From CBDAQA01 sp965198865 (lineage in GTDB: Bacteria; Planctomycetota; Phycisphaerae; Tepidisphaerales; Tepidisphaeraceae): a DNA stretch of 64,000 nt. The stretch's first letter is position 1; each line of letters starts with the position of its first letter. The DNA lies in the NCBI GenBank assembly GCA_965198865.1, contig CBDAQA010000018.1:186001-250000 (forward strand), in the 5' to 3' direction. Shown here one piece after another: positions 32,444-40,722 of the stretch. The notes under the pieces were generated by a model that had not been told where the DNA came from, searched no databases, and saw nothing but the letters and a program-made list of their open reading frames with translations. A program made the position numbers and the translations under genes.

Positions 32444-32748
32444 ATGGCGGACGAACCGCAGCCGCTCTCACAGGCCATCGTCGAATTTCTGGGCAAGCCG
32501 AAGCTGCCCGTCGCCGGCTCGCATCCGTTCCAACCGCGGTTGGTCAGGACTGCCTCGGCAGGGGATGGGCGTCGGCCGCGCGGCCGTCCTGAAGGGGCTC
32601 AAGCGAGGCAAGAAGGGATTCCTCGACCCGGAAGGTTGAACGTGGATTCGCGATGCCGCCCACGCGGGACTTCCGGCAAACTGGGACGTGCATCGACGGT
32701 GGGCGGCATTACCATCGCGTCGACGACGACGGGAACCTGATGTCCTGA
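32444..32748 (+). pseudogene. Decayed small ORF with toxin-like C-terminal wording
   Basis: An ATG at 32444 opens MADEPQPLSQAIVEFLGKPK. The signal then continues in a second frame (AAVLKGLKRGKKGFLDPEG), hits a TGA, resumes after it as IRDAAHAGLPANWDVH, and moves to a third frame for DGGRHYHRVDDDGNLMS. Taken together these read like a single small protein broken by one stop and two frameshifts. The wording DPEG..W.VH..HYHRVDDDGNL resembles the C-terminal domains of small polymorphic-toxin-like proteins, but I cannot name the family. The stop at 32748 is right before the GH2 gene. Confidence 0.45.
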
Positions 32749-32818
32749 GCGATCCGCCTCAACAGGTTGCCCGTCCATCGGCAGCCCCTGACAATCTCAC
32801 GACCCAAGTGGCCCAAAC

Positions 32819-35356
32819 ATGACGATGCTCCGCCCGTTGTTTGCCGCAATCTTGGCCATTCTCGTTACCGCGCGATCCGCAGCGCTCGCTGCCGACGCCG
32901 GCCGGGAGACGCTGAACTTCAACCAGGGTTGGCGGTTCCACCGCGTCGACCCGACGCCGCAGCCCACGGCCGATATGGACGCGGGCCCGGCCAGCTTCGC
33001 CGACGGCGCATGGGAGATTGTCAACGTCCCCCACCCGGTGCGCCTGGAGCCGTGGAACGCCGGCGGTGAGCTGAACTTTCGCGGCCCGTGTTGGTATCGC
33101 AAGCACTTCACGCTCGAGGACCGTTGGAAGGGCAAGCGGCTGACGATCCAGTTCGGCGGGGCCATGCAGGTGGCCGACGTGTGGCTGAACGGCAGGCACG
33201 TCACGACGCACCTCGGCGGGTACCTGCCGTTCACGCTGGACGTGACCGATGGCGTCGCCTTCGGGGCCGACAACGTGATCGCTTTGCGGCTGGACAACCG
33301 CGACCAGCCGCTCGTGCCGCCGGGCAAGCCGGAGAAGGACCTCGACTTCGACTACTTCGGCGGGCTGTACCGCGACGTGCGCTTCGCCGTGACCGACCCG
33401 GTCCACGTGACCGACGTGATGCTGGCCGACAAGCCGGCCGGCGGCGGCGTGTTCGTGACGTTCCCGGCCGTCTCGGCCGAGCGCGCCACGGTGCAGGTGA
33501 AAACCGACATCGCGACGCCCGGCCCGCAGGACGTGGAGGTGCGGCAGGAACTGCTTGACGGCGACGGTCACGCCGTCGGATCCGCCACGAGCACGGGGTC
33601 GGTCGCCGGACAGGGTGGTCACACGTTCACGCAGCGGTTCGACGTGGACCATCCGAAGCTGTGGCACCCGAACCACCCGTACCTGTACGCGCTGCACACG
33701 CGGGTCTACGACCACGGCCGGCTGGCCGACGAGGTGGTCACCCGCATCGGCATCCGCACGTTCGCGTTCAGGCCCGACGGCCTGTTCATCAACGGTGAGC
33801 GGTTCTTCTCGATCGGCTTCAACCACCACCAGGACGTGCCGTACCTCGGCGTGGCCGTGCCGGACGCGATGCAGGCGCGCGACGTGGCGAAGCTGCGGGC
33901 GGCCGGCATGACGTCGTTCCGGTCGCACTACCCGCACGCGCCGGCGTTCATGGACGCCTGTGACGAGCTGGGCGTGCTAACGATCGTCTCGACCCCCGGC
34001 TGGCAGTACTTCAAGAACGACCCGGCGTTCCTGGCCCGGTCGTACCAGATGACGCGGGAGATGATCCGGATCAACCGCAACCGGCCGTCGGTCATCCTGT
34101 GGGAGATCGGGCTGAACGAGTCGGGCTACAGCGAGGCCTACGCCCGCGCCGCCCAGGCCGCGGCGCACGCCGAGTTCCCCGACGGCCCCTGCTACACGGC
34201 CGGCGACGCCCGGCTCAATTTTCAGAAGGGCGACCCCATCTTCGACGTGACCTACAACGGTTCCTGGCAGCCGGCCAAGCGACCGATGTGGTGCCGCGAG
34301 TACGGCGACAACAAGGACATGAATTGGTCCGACCAAATCTCGGACAACCGCGTCGCCCGCGGGTACGGCGAGGCGGCCATGCTGCTCCAGGCGGTCAGCC
34401 TGCAGCGGTCGACCAAGGAGCAGTTCGACGCCAATCCCACCATCTTGGGCGCCGACCTGTGGGCCGGCATCGACTGCGACCGCGGGTACCACCCGCTCCC
34501 GTTCCTCGGCGGGATCCTCGACAAGGGTCGGCTGCCGAAGTTCAGCTACTTCATGTACGCCAGCCAACGGCCGGCGGCGCAGCACGTGCCCGGCGTCGTC
34601 GACGGGCCGATGGTGTTCGTCGCCAACCTGATGACGCGGTACTCGCCGAAGGACGTGACCGTATTCAGCAACTGCGAGGAGGTCCGCCTGTCCGTCGGCC
34701 GCCGCGGCAAGCCGTTCGCGGTGGTGGGCACGCAGAAGGTGGTCAGCGACGGCAAGCTGCCGCACGCGCAGGTCGTCTTCGCAAATGCGCTGCCGACGCT
34801 GATCGACGGCCTCGGGCTGAAGGCGGAGGGCTTGATCGGCGGCGCGGTGGTGGCCGAGCAATCGCTCGGCACGGCCGGGGTGCCGCGGAAGCTATTGCTG
34901 GCCATCGACACCGACGGGCACGACCTGATCGCCGACGGGTCGGATGCCGCCTTCGTCCACGCCACGCTGGCCGACCGGTACGGGAACGGGGTTCCGTACG
35001 ACGATCGGACCGTCACGTTCTCGGTCGATGGCCCGGCCGACGTGGTCGGCGACGCGTCAAGTGAGGCCAACCCCGCCCGGCTTGAGCTGGGCATCGCCAC
35101 GGCCCTCATCCGGACCCGCCCGCGGGCCGGCCGGGTGGTGGTGCGGGCGACGGCGCGGGGGATCCCGCCGGTCGAGTTTGCGCTCGACACGCGGCCGTTG
35201 GGTGAACCCGTGGTGCCGGGTCGCGATGTCGGCCGGGCGGGTGGGGCGGGTCCACTGATGCCGTCGCCCGCCCCGACGACGGCGGCGATGCCGAGCGACG
35301 AGACGATGCGGGCGCAGCAGGCGCAGGACGCGCTCGGCCAGCAGCGCCGGCGGTGA
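32819..35356 (+). CDS. Secreted glycoside hydrolase family 2 enzyme
   Basis: The 845-residue product has a signal peptide (MTMLRPLFAAILAILVTARSAALA). A GH2 sugar-binding jelly roll (about 30-200) includes WYRKHFTL and VADVWLNGRHV. An Ig-like domain and a TIM barrel follow, where LWEIGLNESG carries the acid/base Glu434 and MWCREYGDNK the nucleophile Glu494. C-terminal Ig-like/invasin-like domains follow (AFVHATLADRYGNGVPYDD). Expected activities are beta-galactosidase, beta-glucuronidase or beta-mannosidase; the exact one is not deducible. The protein likely acts outside the cytoplasm. It is followed 119 bp later by a PTS-EIIA gene. Confidence 0.88.
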   Translation: MTMLRPLFAAILAILVTARSAALAADAGRETLNFNQGWRFHRVDPTPQPTADMDAGPASFADGAWEIVNVPHPVRLEPWNAGGELNFRGPCWYRKHFTLEDRWKGKRLTIQFGGAMQVADVWLNGRHVTTHLGGYLPFTLDVTDGVAFGADNVIALRLDNRDQPLVPPGKPEKDLDFDYFGGLYRDVRFAVTDPVHVTDVMLADKPAGGGVFVTFPAVSAERATVQVKTDIATPGPQDVEVRQELLDGDGHAVGSATSTGSVAGQGGHTFTQRFDVDHPKLWHPNHPYLYALHTRVYDHGRLADEVVTRIGIRTFAFRPDGLFINGERFFSIGFNHHQDVPYLGVAVPDAMQARDVAKLRAAGMTSFRSHYPHAPAFMDACDELGVLTIVSTPGWQYFKNDPAFLARSYQMTREMIRINRNRPSVILWEIGLNESGYSEAYARAAQAAAHAEFPDGPCYTAGDARLNFQKGDPIFDVTYNGSWQPAKRPMWCREYGDNKDMNWSDQISDNRVARGYGEAAMLLQAVSLQRSTKEQFDANPTILGADLWAGIDCDRGYHPLPFLGGILDKGRLPKFSYFMYASQRPAAQHVPGVVDGPMVFVANLMTRYSPKDVTVFSNCEEVRLSVGRRGKPFAVVGTQKVVSDGKLPHAQVVFANALPTLIDGLGLKAEGLIGGAVVAEQSLGTAGVPRKLLLAIDTDGHDLIADGSDAAFVHATLADRYGNGVPYDDRTVTFSVDGPADVVGDASSEANPARLELGIATALIRTRPRAGRVVVRATARGIPPVEFALDTRPLGEPVVPGRDVGRAGGAGPLMPSPAPTTAAMPSDETMRAQQAQDALGQQRRR

Positions 35357-35475
35357 GGGATGGCGGGAACGGCGCGCGTCCGTTGCGACCCACTTGCCCG
35401 ACGGTTACGATTCGCCCCCGTGTCGCCAGCCGTCGCGCTCGGCCGGCGACCGATGGAGCGTGAGGACTTAGCCAT

Positions 35476-35937
35476 ATGCGGTTGACCGACATCCTGAAGC
35501 CGGAAAACATCAAGGTCCCGCTCGCCGCGACGACCAAGAACGACGCCATCGCCGAGCTGGTCGACCTGCTGGCCGCCAACGGCCAGGTGACCGACGCGCC
35601 CAAGGTGCTCGCCTCGGTCCTGGAGCGCGAGACGACCCGCACCACCGGCATCGGCAACGGGCTGGCCATCCCCCACGGCAAGTGCGCCGGCACCGCCGAC
35701 CTGGTCATGGCGATCGGCAAGCCGGCCGCCCCGATCGACTTCCAGTCGATCGACGGCCGACCCGTCAGCGTCATCTGGATGCTGACCAGCCCGCCCGACA
35801 AGACCGGCCCGCACATCCACGCCCTGGCCCGGATCAGCCGGCTGATGACGATCGACAAGTTCCAGGCCGCCCTGCGGGCGGCGAAGACGTCGCAAGAGGT
35901 GTATGACGCGATCGTGGCGCAGGAGGCGGCACTTTGA
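35476..35937 (+). CDS. PTS EIIA domain protein (fructose/nitrogen type)
   Basis: The 153-residue protein is a stand-alone EIIA of the PtsN/fructose type. The phosphorylated His67 lies in TGIGNGLAIPHGKC, and GRPVSVIWMLTSPPDKTG.H is the typical second part. Such proteins take phosphate from HPr. They either pass it to a sugar-specific EIIB or act as regulators (EIIA-Ntr). No EIIB or EIIC gene is adjacent, but an HPr-EI-EIIA fusion and an EIIB occur at 49-52 kb. A regulatory role is therefore plausible. Confidence 0.9.
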   Translation: MRLTDILKPENIKVPLAATTKNDAIAELVDLLAANGQVTDAPKVLASVLERETTRTTGIGNGLAIPHGKCAGTADLVMAIGKPAAPIDFQSIDGRPVSVIWMLTSPPDKTGPHIHALARISRLMTIDKFQAALRAAKTSQEVYDAIVAQEAAL

Positions 35938-36000
35938 GCGTATCGGCCTCTCGCGCGGCCAGGTGCTCAGAGCATTTCGATAGCGATCAGCCCACCCTTG

Positions 36001-36378
36001 TCACGGCAGCGGAGCGATCTCGACCGCGCCACCCGTCTTGATGGCAACCCGTAACTGATTTCCTGCCAAAAGCCCCATGCCGAGCAACGGCTCTCGCCCA
36101 ACCGCTGACACCGCCGTCGACTGCCAAGTTCCATCCCAATTGATTTCGTCCTGAAAAACGTCGAACTGGCTGACAGAGCCGTCCGCCAGCACCGCTCGTC
36201 CACCGGTTTGCCGCACCAGGCCTGGCGTGATGACCGTCTTCAGAGGCAACGCCATCGCTGCGGAAAACCCAGTATCAACAATTGCGTTGACGACCACGGT
36301 GGCTCCGCCCGGGCCCCGGACGCGAACGCGGACAATCGACTCCAGCTTTGCGTTGACGATTCCACGGGTCACTGCCAT
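36001..36378 (-). CDS. Clan AA (retropepsin-like) aspartic protease
   Basis: The 125-residue product has the single retropepsin-type motif NAIVDTGFSAAMALP with the catalytic Asp-Thr-Gly, and a C-terminal LLGMGLLAG (the usual G-x-x-L/F region). Such small proteases work as homodimers. Physiological substrates of the bacterial clan AA group are mostly unknown. It overlaps the upstream gene by 10 bp, so the two form a coupled pair, as is often seen for this group. No signal peptide is present. Confidence 0.8.
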   Translation of the reverse strand: MAVTRGIVNAKLESIVRVRVRGPGGATVVVNAIVDTGFSAAMALPLKTVITPGLVRQTGGRAVLADGSVSQFDVFQDEINWDGTWQSTAVSAVGREPLLGMGLLAGNQLRVAIKTGGAVEIAPLP

Positions 36379-36632
36379 GACCGCATCCGATAGGCAGCCG
36401 GCTCGCCCGCTTGCTCCAGCCAGAAATCACCTGTCGGTCGCCGGTCGCGCAGGCGCATGATGGCCGTGTAATCGTCCTCATCCATCTCAAAATCGCCGGT
36501 GTCCACGTCGAGCACGATGAACTTGCCATCGTCGTCGGTGCGCAAGGTGGGCTGGATCTTCTGGGAATACATGGCTGTGCCCAGACGTGCCGTTTCATCC
36601 AAGCTCCGCTTTCGCGCGTCAATGTCAGACAT
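36369..36632 (-). CDS. Small partner of the aspartic protease
   Basis: The 87-residue protein is acidic in the middle (DDDGKFIVLDVDTGDFEMDEDDY) and contains MYSQKIQPTLRTDDDG, the usual wording of small hypothetical proteins upstream of clan AA proteases. The ATG at 36632 with GGAGGT is chosen over an upstream in-frame ATG. It overlaps the protease start. A toxin-antitoxin or substrate/chaperone relationship is possible but not shown. Confidence 0.7.
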   Translation of the reverse strand: MSDIDARKRSLDETARLGTAMYSQKIQPTLRTDDDGKFIVLDVDTGDFEMDEDDYTAIMRLRDRRPTGDFWLEQAGEPAAYRMRSWQ

Positions 36633-36707
36633 CGCCACACCTCCGACCCTTGTTTGATGGATTATATCGGATCGCAACTCGACGCGTGCAACGTTCCGCG
36701 TCGGGGG

Positions 36708-37835
36708 TTACTGAACCGACTCGACTGCCCGCCGCATGGCCGCCGCATCGATCTCGTGCACGTCGATTGGGTCGCCGACGTCGCGCAGCATCGTGACGGT
36801 CAGCCGGCCGCCGAGGTGTTGGCGGAACTCCTCCAGGCCTCGCATCAATCCTTCGATGTCAGCCAGGGCGGGGTGGACTAGCGGCAGCTGCATCTCGCGC
36901 AGGCAGCGCAACACCTGCCGTTCATGCTCCACCGGAAAGCCGTGAACCATTCGGCTGTAGGCGCAGTCGATGGCCAGCCCGACGGCCACCGCCTCGCCGT
37001 GGCGGACCTCGAAGTTGGTCATCGCCTCCAGCCGGTGCGCCGACCAGTGACCGAAGTCGAGCGGCCGCGCCTCGCGGGCCTCGAACGGGTCGCCGCCGGT
37101 GGTGATGTGGGTGAGGTGCCAGTGGGCGCTGCGACGGATCGCTCGGTCGCTGGGGCCGGATTCACGACGGGCGATGGCGGGGGCGTCGGCGCAGAGCTGT
37201 TGGAAGAAGCCCGCGTCCTTCAGCAGCGACACCTTCACCGCCTCGGCGAACCCGCAGCGCCAGTCGCGGTCGCCCAGGGTGGACAGCAGGGCGGCGTCGT
37301 TGATGACCGCCCACGGCACGGCGAAGGTGCCGACCCAGTTCTTCGTGCCGAAGAAGTTCACCGCGTTCTTCACGCCCACGCCGCTGTCGGCCTGGGCCAT
37401 GGTGGTGGTCGGCAGCCGGACGAGCCGGACCCCGCGGTGGGCCAAGGCGGCGGCGAGGCCGACGGCGTCCAGGAACGCGCCGCCGCCGATGGCCACGACG
37501 TAGTTCCGGCGGTCCACGCTGCCGTCGCGGATTGCCTGCAGCACGGGCAACAGGCGGCGCGGGTCGTTCTTGGCGCGCTCGCCGCCGTCGAATGAGAGCA
37601 CGTCGAGCAGGTGGACCCGACCCGGATGTCGGGCGGCCAACGCGCGGAGCCGATCGCCGGCGCCCAGGCCTGACTCGATCACGGCCAACATCCGGGCTGG
37701 CGCGTCGTCGGCCTCCAGCACGTCCAATAGGACCGCGTCATCAGTGGGGCCGAGCACGTCCTTCGTGAACCGGACGCGGTGGGTGAACGGGACGGTGAAC
37801 GGCACGTCCAGTCGATCGGGCACGAGCTGATCCAT
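36708..37835 (-). CDS. 3-dehydroquinate synthase-like (EboD-type sugar phosphate cyclase)
   Basis: The 375-residue protein has the NAD-binding and metal motifs of the dehydroquinate synthase superfamily: VVAIGGGAFLDAVGLAAA, GFAEAVKVSLL, HWSAH and RHGEAVAVGLAIDCAYS. The spacing and wording (TTMAQADSGVGVKNAVNFF) resemble EboD-type cyclases of the ebo clusters rather than housekeeping AroB. The substrate would be a sugar phosphate (heptulose-7-phosphate or DAHP). None of the other ebo genes (ebo A-C, E, F) is adjacent. The start is the ATG at 37835. The N-terminus is diverged from AroB. Confidence 0.82.
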   Translation of the reverse strand: MDQLVPDRLDVPFTVPFTHRVRFTKDVLGPTDDAVLLDVLEADDAPARMLAVIESGLGAGDRLRALAARHPGRVHLLDVLSFDGGERAKNDPRRLLPVLQAIRDGSVDRRNYVVAIGGGAFLDAVGLAAALAHRGVRLVRLPTTTMAQADSGVGVKNAVNFFGTKNWVGTFAVPWAVINDAALLSTLGDRDWRCGFAEAVKVSLLKDAGFFQQLCADAPAIARRESGPSDRAIRRSAHWHLTHITTGGDPFEAREARPLDFGHWSAHRLEAMTNFEVRHGEAVAVGLAIDCAYSRMVHGFPVEHERQVLRCLREMQLPLVHPALADIEGLMRGLEEFRQHLGGRLTVTMLRDVGDPIDVHEIDAAAMRRAVESVQ

Positions 37836-38005
37836 ACGAATGTCGTCTCGCGTCTGGGGCACCCCTCGGCCATTGGGCGGCGCACAAGGATAGGCCCTCC
37901 GGCAATCCATGAGTTCTCGCGTTCGCGCCCAAACCGGATAGAGTGCCGCACGCCAGAAACCCGGCGCGGCGGCCGGGCCTGATGGCGGAAGCAGGAGCGA
38001 ACGTT

Positions 38006-38875
38006 TTGAGCACGACGAGCGGTTCATCGCGGTTGGCGGAGGTGGTGGCCCGGCACGAGTCGGACCTCCTGGCCGAGTGGATGCGGGAGCAGGCGGGGGC
38101 CGACGGCCGCCGCGACGACCTGATCAAGGAGTCGGAGCTGCGCGACCAGAGCCGCGAGTTCCTCGGCCTGTTTCGCGGCGCGCTGTCCCACGACGGCGGG
38201 TCCGGGGCCGACTCGCCCGCCTGGGAGCCGGTCCGCGACATGCTGCGGTCGCTGTCCGAGTCCCGCACCCGCCAGGGGTTCACGCCCGCCGAGGTGGCCA
38301 CGTTCGTCTTCTCGCTGAAGCGGCCCCTGTTCGCCCTGCTGCGCCGGCAGCTGGGGGTGGACGCCGACGTCTTCGCCGAGCAGTCCTGGGTCGCCACCGT
38401 GCTGCTCGACCAGCTCGGGCTGTACACGGCCGAGGTCCACCAGCGCGTCCGCGAGGAGGTGATCGCCCGCCAGCAGCAGGAGATGCTCGAGCTGTCGACG
38501 CCCGTCGTGAAGCTGTGGGACGGCATCCTGGCCCTGCCCATGATCGGCACGCTGGACAGCGGCCGCACGCAGGTCGTCATGGAGAGCCTGCTCAACCGCA
38601 TCGTCGAGACCGGCGCCGAGATCGCCATCCTCGACATCACCGGCGTCCCCACGGTCGACACGCTGGTCGCCCAGCACCTGATCAAGACGGTGACGGCCGC
38701 CCGGCTGATGGGCGCCGACTGCATCATCAGCGGCATCCGCCCCCAGATCGCCCAGACGATCGTCCACCTGGGCGTCGACCTGTCGGCCGTCATCACCAAG
38801 TCGACGCTGGCCGACGCGTTCGCCGTCGCCCTGCAGCGGCGGGGCATGCGGGTGACCAAGCCGTCCAGGGCCTGA
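38006..38875 (+). CDS. rsbR: RsbR-like stressosome protein
   Basis: The 289-residue protein has an N-terminal helical sensor-like domain (about 1-150, HESDLLAEWMREQ, LDQLGLYTAEVHQRVREEVIA). A linker and a C-terminal STAS domain follow. In the STAS domain PMIGTLDSGRTQ and LDITGVPTVDTLVAQHL cover the two phosphoacceptor regions of RsbR. By eye the first site is a Ser where B. subtilis RsbRA has Thr; the second keeps Thr. RsbR binds RsbS in a large complex that senses stress. The start is a TTG at 38006 with AGGAG 8 bp upstream; an ATG at 37982 lacks such a site. It is the first of six tightly packed genes. Confidence 0.88.
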   Translation: MSTTSGSSRLAEVVARHESDLLAEWMREQAGADGRRDDLIKESELRDQSREFLGLFRGALSHDGGSGADSPAWEPVRDMLRSLSESRTRQGFTPAEVATFVFSLKRPLFALLRRQLGVDADVFAEQSWVATVLLDQLGLYTAEVHQRVREEVIARQQQEMLELSTPVVKLWDGILALPMIGTLDSGRTQVVMESLLNRIVETGAEIAILDITGVPTVDTLVAQHLIKTVTAARLMGADCIISGIRPQIAQTIVHLGVDLSAVITKSTLADAFAVALQRRGMRVTKPSRA

Positions 38876-38888
38876 AGGGACAACCACC

Positions 38889-39317
38889 GTGGACCGAATC
38901 CCGATCCTCCGGATGGGCGACTTCCTGCTCGTCACCATCCAGGTCGACATGCACGACCGGCTGGCGCTGACGCTCCAGGACGACCTGACCACCCTGATCT
39001 CCGAGTCGGGCGCCAGGGGCGTGCTGATCGACATCTCCTCGCTGGACGTGGTCGACTCGTTCATCGGCCGGATGCTGGTCAACATCGCCCAGATGTCCCG
39101 CATCCTCGACGCCCAGACCGTCGTCACCGGCATGCGGCCTGCCGTGGCGATCACCCTGGTCGAGCTGGGCATGTCGCTGACCGGCGTCCGCACGGCGCTG
39201 TCGGTCGAGCGCGGCATGGACCTGCTCCGCCAGTCGCTGGCCCTGACCCGGACGTTCGAGGACGACGACGACGCCGACGGCGGAGAGGCGGGCGACGATG
39301 CCACCGCCCAGGGATGA
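38889..39317 (+). CDS. rsbS: RsbS-like STAS stressosome protein
   Basis: The 142-residue protein is a single STAS domain: MGDFLLVTIQVDMHDRLALT, RGVLIDISSLDVVDSFIGRM with the phosphoacceptor Ser of the D-S-F motif, then MRPAVAITLVELGMSLTGV. Unphosphorylated RsbS holds RsbT in the stressosome. Phosphorylation of both STAS proteins releases RsbT. It begins 13 bp after rsbR and overlaps rsbT by 20 bp. A short acidic tail (EDDDDADGGEAGDDATAQG) is unlike B. subtilis RsbS. Confidence 0.92.
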   Translation: MDRIPILRMGDFLLVTIQVDMHDRLALTLQDDLTTLISESGARGVLIDISSLDVVDSFIGRMLVNIAQMSRILDAQTVVTGMRPAVAITLVELGMSLTGVRTALSVERGMDLLRQSLALTRTFEDDDDADGGEAGDDATAQG

Positions 39318-39702
39318 GACGCTGCCCATCCGGTCGTCGGCCGACGTGGTGATGGTCCGCCAGGCCGTCCGCGCGCAGGCCACCGCGCAGGGGTTCAGCC
39401 TGATCGACCAGACGAAGATCGTCACCGCCGCCAGCGAGCTGGCCCGCAACACGCTGGAGCACGGGGGCGGCGGGACCGTCCGCCTCCAGGCGATCACGCA
39501 GGGCGCAAAGCCGGGCGTGCGCCTGACCTTCGAGGACCAGGGCCCGGGCATCCCCGACCTGAAGCTGGCGCTGACCGACGGGTACACCAGCGGCGGCGGG
39601 ATGGGGTTGGGGTTGAGCGGGTCGAAGCGGCTGGTCAACGAGTTCGACCTGTGGTCCGAGGTGGGTCAAGGCACCCGCGTCACCGTCACCAAGTGGAAGT
39701 AG
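39298..39702 (+). CDS. rsbT: RsbT-like serine/threonine kinase
   Basis: The 134-residue GHKL-type kinase has the N box ASELARNTLEHGGGG, the G1 box TFEDQGPGIPD and the G2 region GGMGLGLSGSKRLVNEFDLWS. RsbT phosphorylates RsbS and RsbR and, when released, activates a downstream phosphatase or other partner. Its place as third gene after rsbR and rsbS is the standard order. It overlaps rsbS by 20 bp. Confidence 0.93.
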   Translation: MPPPRDETLPIRSSADVVMVRQAVRAQATAQGFSLIDQTKIVTAASELARNTLEHGGGGTVRLQAITQGAKPGVRLTFEDQGPGIPDLKLALTDGYTSGGGMGLGLSGSKRLVNEFDLWSEVGQGTRVTVTKWK

Positions 39703-39711
39703 GCCCTCGGC

Positions 39712-40722
39712 GTGATCCCCACCATTCCCGATCCCGTGTCCGTGACCGTGGCCGAGACCACCCAGGTGGGCGAGGCCCGCCGCGCCGCGGTGGCGCTGGC
39801 CACCGCGCTGGAGTTCGACGAGCAGCGGGTCGGCGAGGTGGCCCTCGCGGCGACCGAGGCGGCGACCAACCTGGTCCGCCACGCCAGGGGGGGCGAGCTG
39901 GTGATCCGGTCGTTGCACGCCGGCGACCGATCGTGGGTGGAGCTGATCGCCATCGACCGCGGGCCGGGGATGGCGAACCTGGCCACCGCCATGCGGGACG
40001 GGTACTCGACCGGGGACACGCCCGGCACCGGGCTGGGGGCGATCCGCCGGCTGTCGGTCACGTTCGACGCGTTCACCCAGGCCCCGAGCGGCACCGTGCT
40101 GCTGTCGCGGTTGGGTCCGACGGACGTGTCCCCGCCAGGCTTTGGTGTCGTGTGCCTGCCACTGCGCGGCGAGGTGGCGTGCGGCGACGCGTGGGCCGTG
40201 GAGGAGGTGGCCGGCGGGCGGACGCTGGTGCTGGTCGCCGACGGGCTGGGCCACGGGTTGCTGGCCGCCGAGGCGTCCCGCCGCGCCGTCAAGGTCTTCC
40301 GCGAGCACCTGAGGCTCGACACGGTCGGCATCGTCACCGCCCTCCACAACGGTCTGCGAGCGACCCGCGGTGCCGCCGTCGCCGTCGCCGAGCTGCGGCG
40401 GGGCCAGTCGGAACTGCGGTTCACGGGCCTGGGGAACGTCGCCGCGGCGGTCATCGATGGCGGCAAGAGCCGCAGCATGGTCTCCCAGAACGGCACCGCC
40501 GGCGTGATCGCGCACCGCATCCAGGAGTTCGCCTATCCTTGGGCCGAAGGGAACCTGCTGGTCATGCACTCGGACGGGCTGTCGTCCCAGTGGCAGATCG
40601 ACCGCTACCGCGGCCTGCAGGCGCGGCACCCGGCCGTCATCGCCGGCGTCCTGTACCGCGACGGCCGGCGGGAGCGCGACGACGTCACCGTCCTCGTCAT
40701 GGGCGGGGGGGGACCGCCGTGA
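39712..40722 (+). CDS. GHKL ATPase fused to SpoIIE/PP2C phosphatase (RsbX/RsbU-like)
   Basis: The 336-residue protein has an N-terminal GHKL domain (about 1-135; LAATEAATNLVRHARGG, IDRGPGMANL, GTGLGAIRRL). A PP2C-type SpoIIE phosphatase domain follows (about 140-330; ADGLGHGLLAAEASR, FTGLGNVAAAVIDGG, HSDGLSSQW, RDDVTVLVM). Phosphatases of this type act on STAS or anti-anti-sigma proteins. This one may reset RsbR/RsbS as RsbX does, but the extra ATPase domain sets it apart. The start is the GTG at 39712, 10 bp after rsbT. The stop overlaps the next GTG start by 4 bp. Confidence 0.85.
   Translation: MIPTIPDPVSVTVAETTQVGEARRAAVALATALEFDEQRVGEVALAATEAATNLVRHARGGELVIRSLHAGDRSWVELIAIDRGPGMANLATAMRDGYSTGDTPGTGLGAIRRLSVTFDAFTQAPSGTVLLSRLGPTDVSPPGFGVVCLPLRGEVACGDAWAVEEVAGGRTLVLVADGLGHGLLAAEASRRAVKVFREHLRLDTVGIVTALHNGLRATRGAAVAVAELRRGQSELRFTGLGNVAAAVIDGGKSRSMVSQNGTAGVIAHRIQEFAYPWAEGNLLVMHSDGLSSQWQIDRYRGLQARHPAVIAGVLYRDGRRERDDVTVLVMGGGGPP

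Noticed and set aside
37982..38005. Upstream ATG start for the rsbR-like gene
   Set aside because: It has no ribosome-binding site, while the TTG at 38006 has AGGAG at proper distance.
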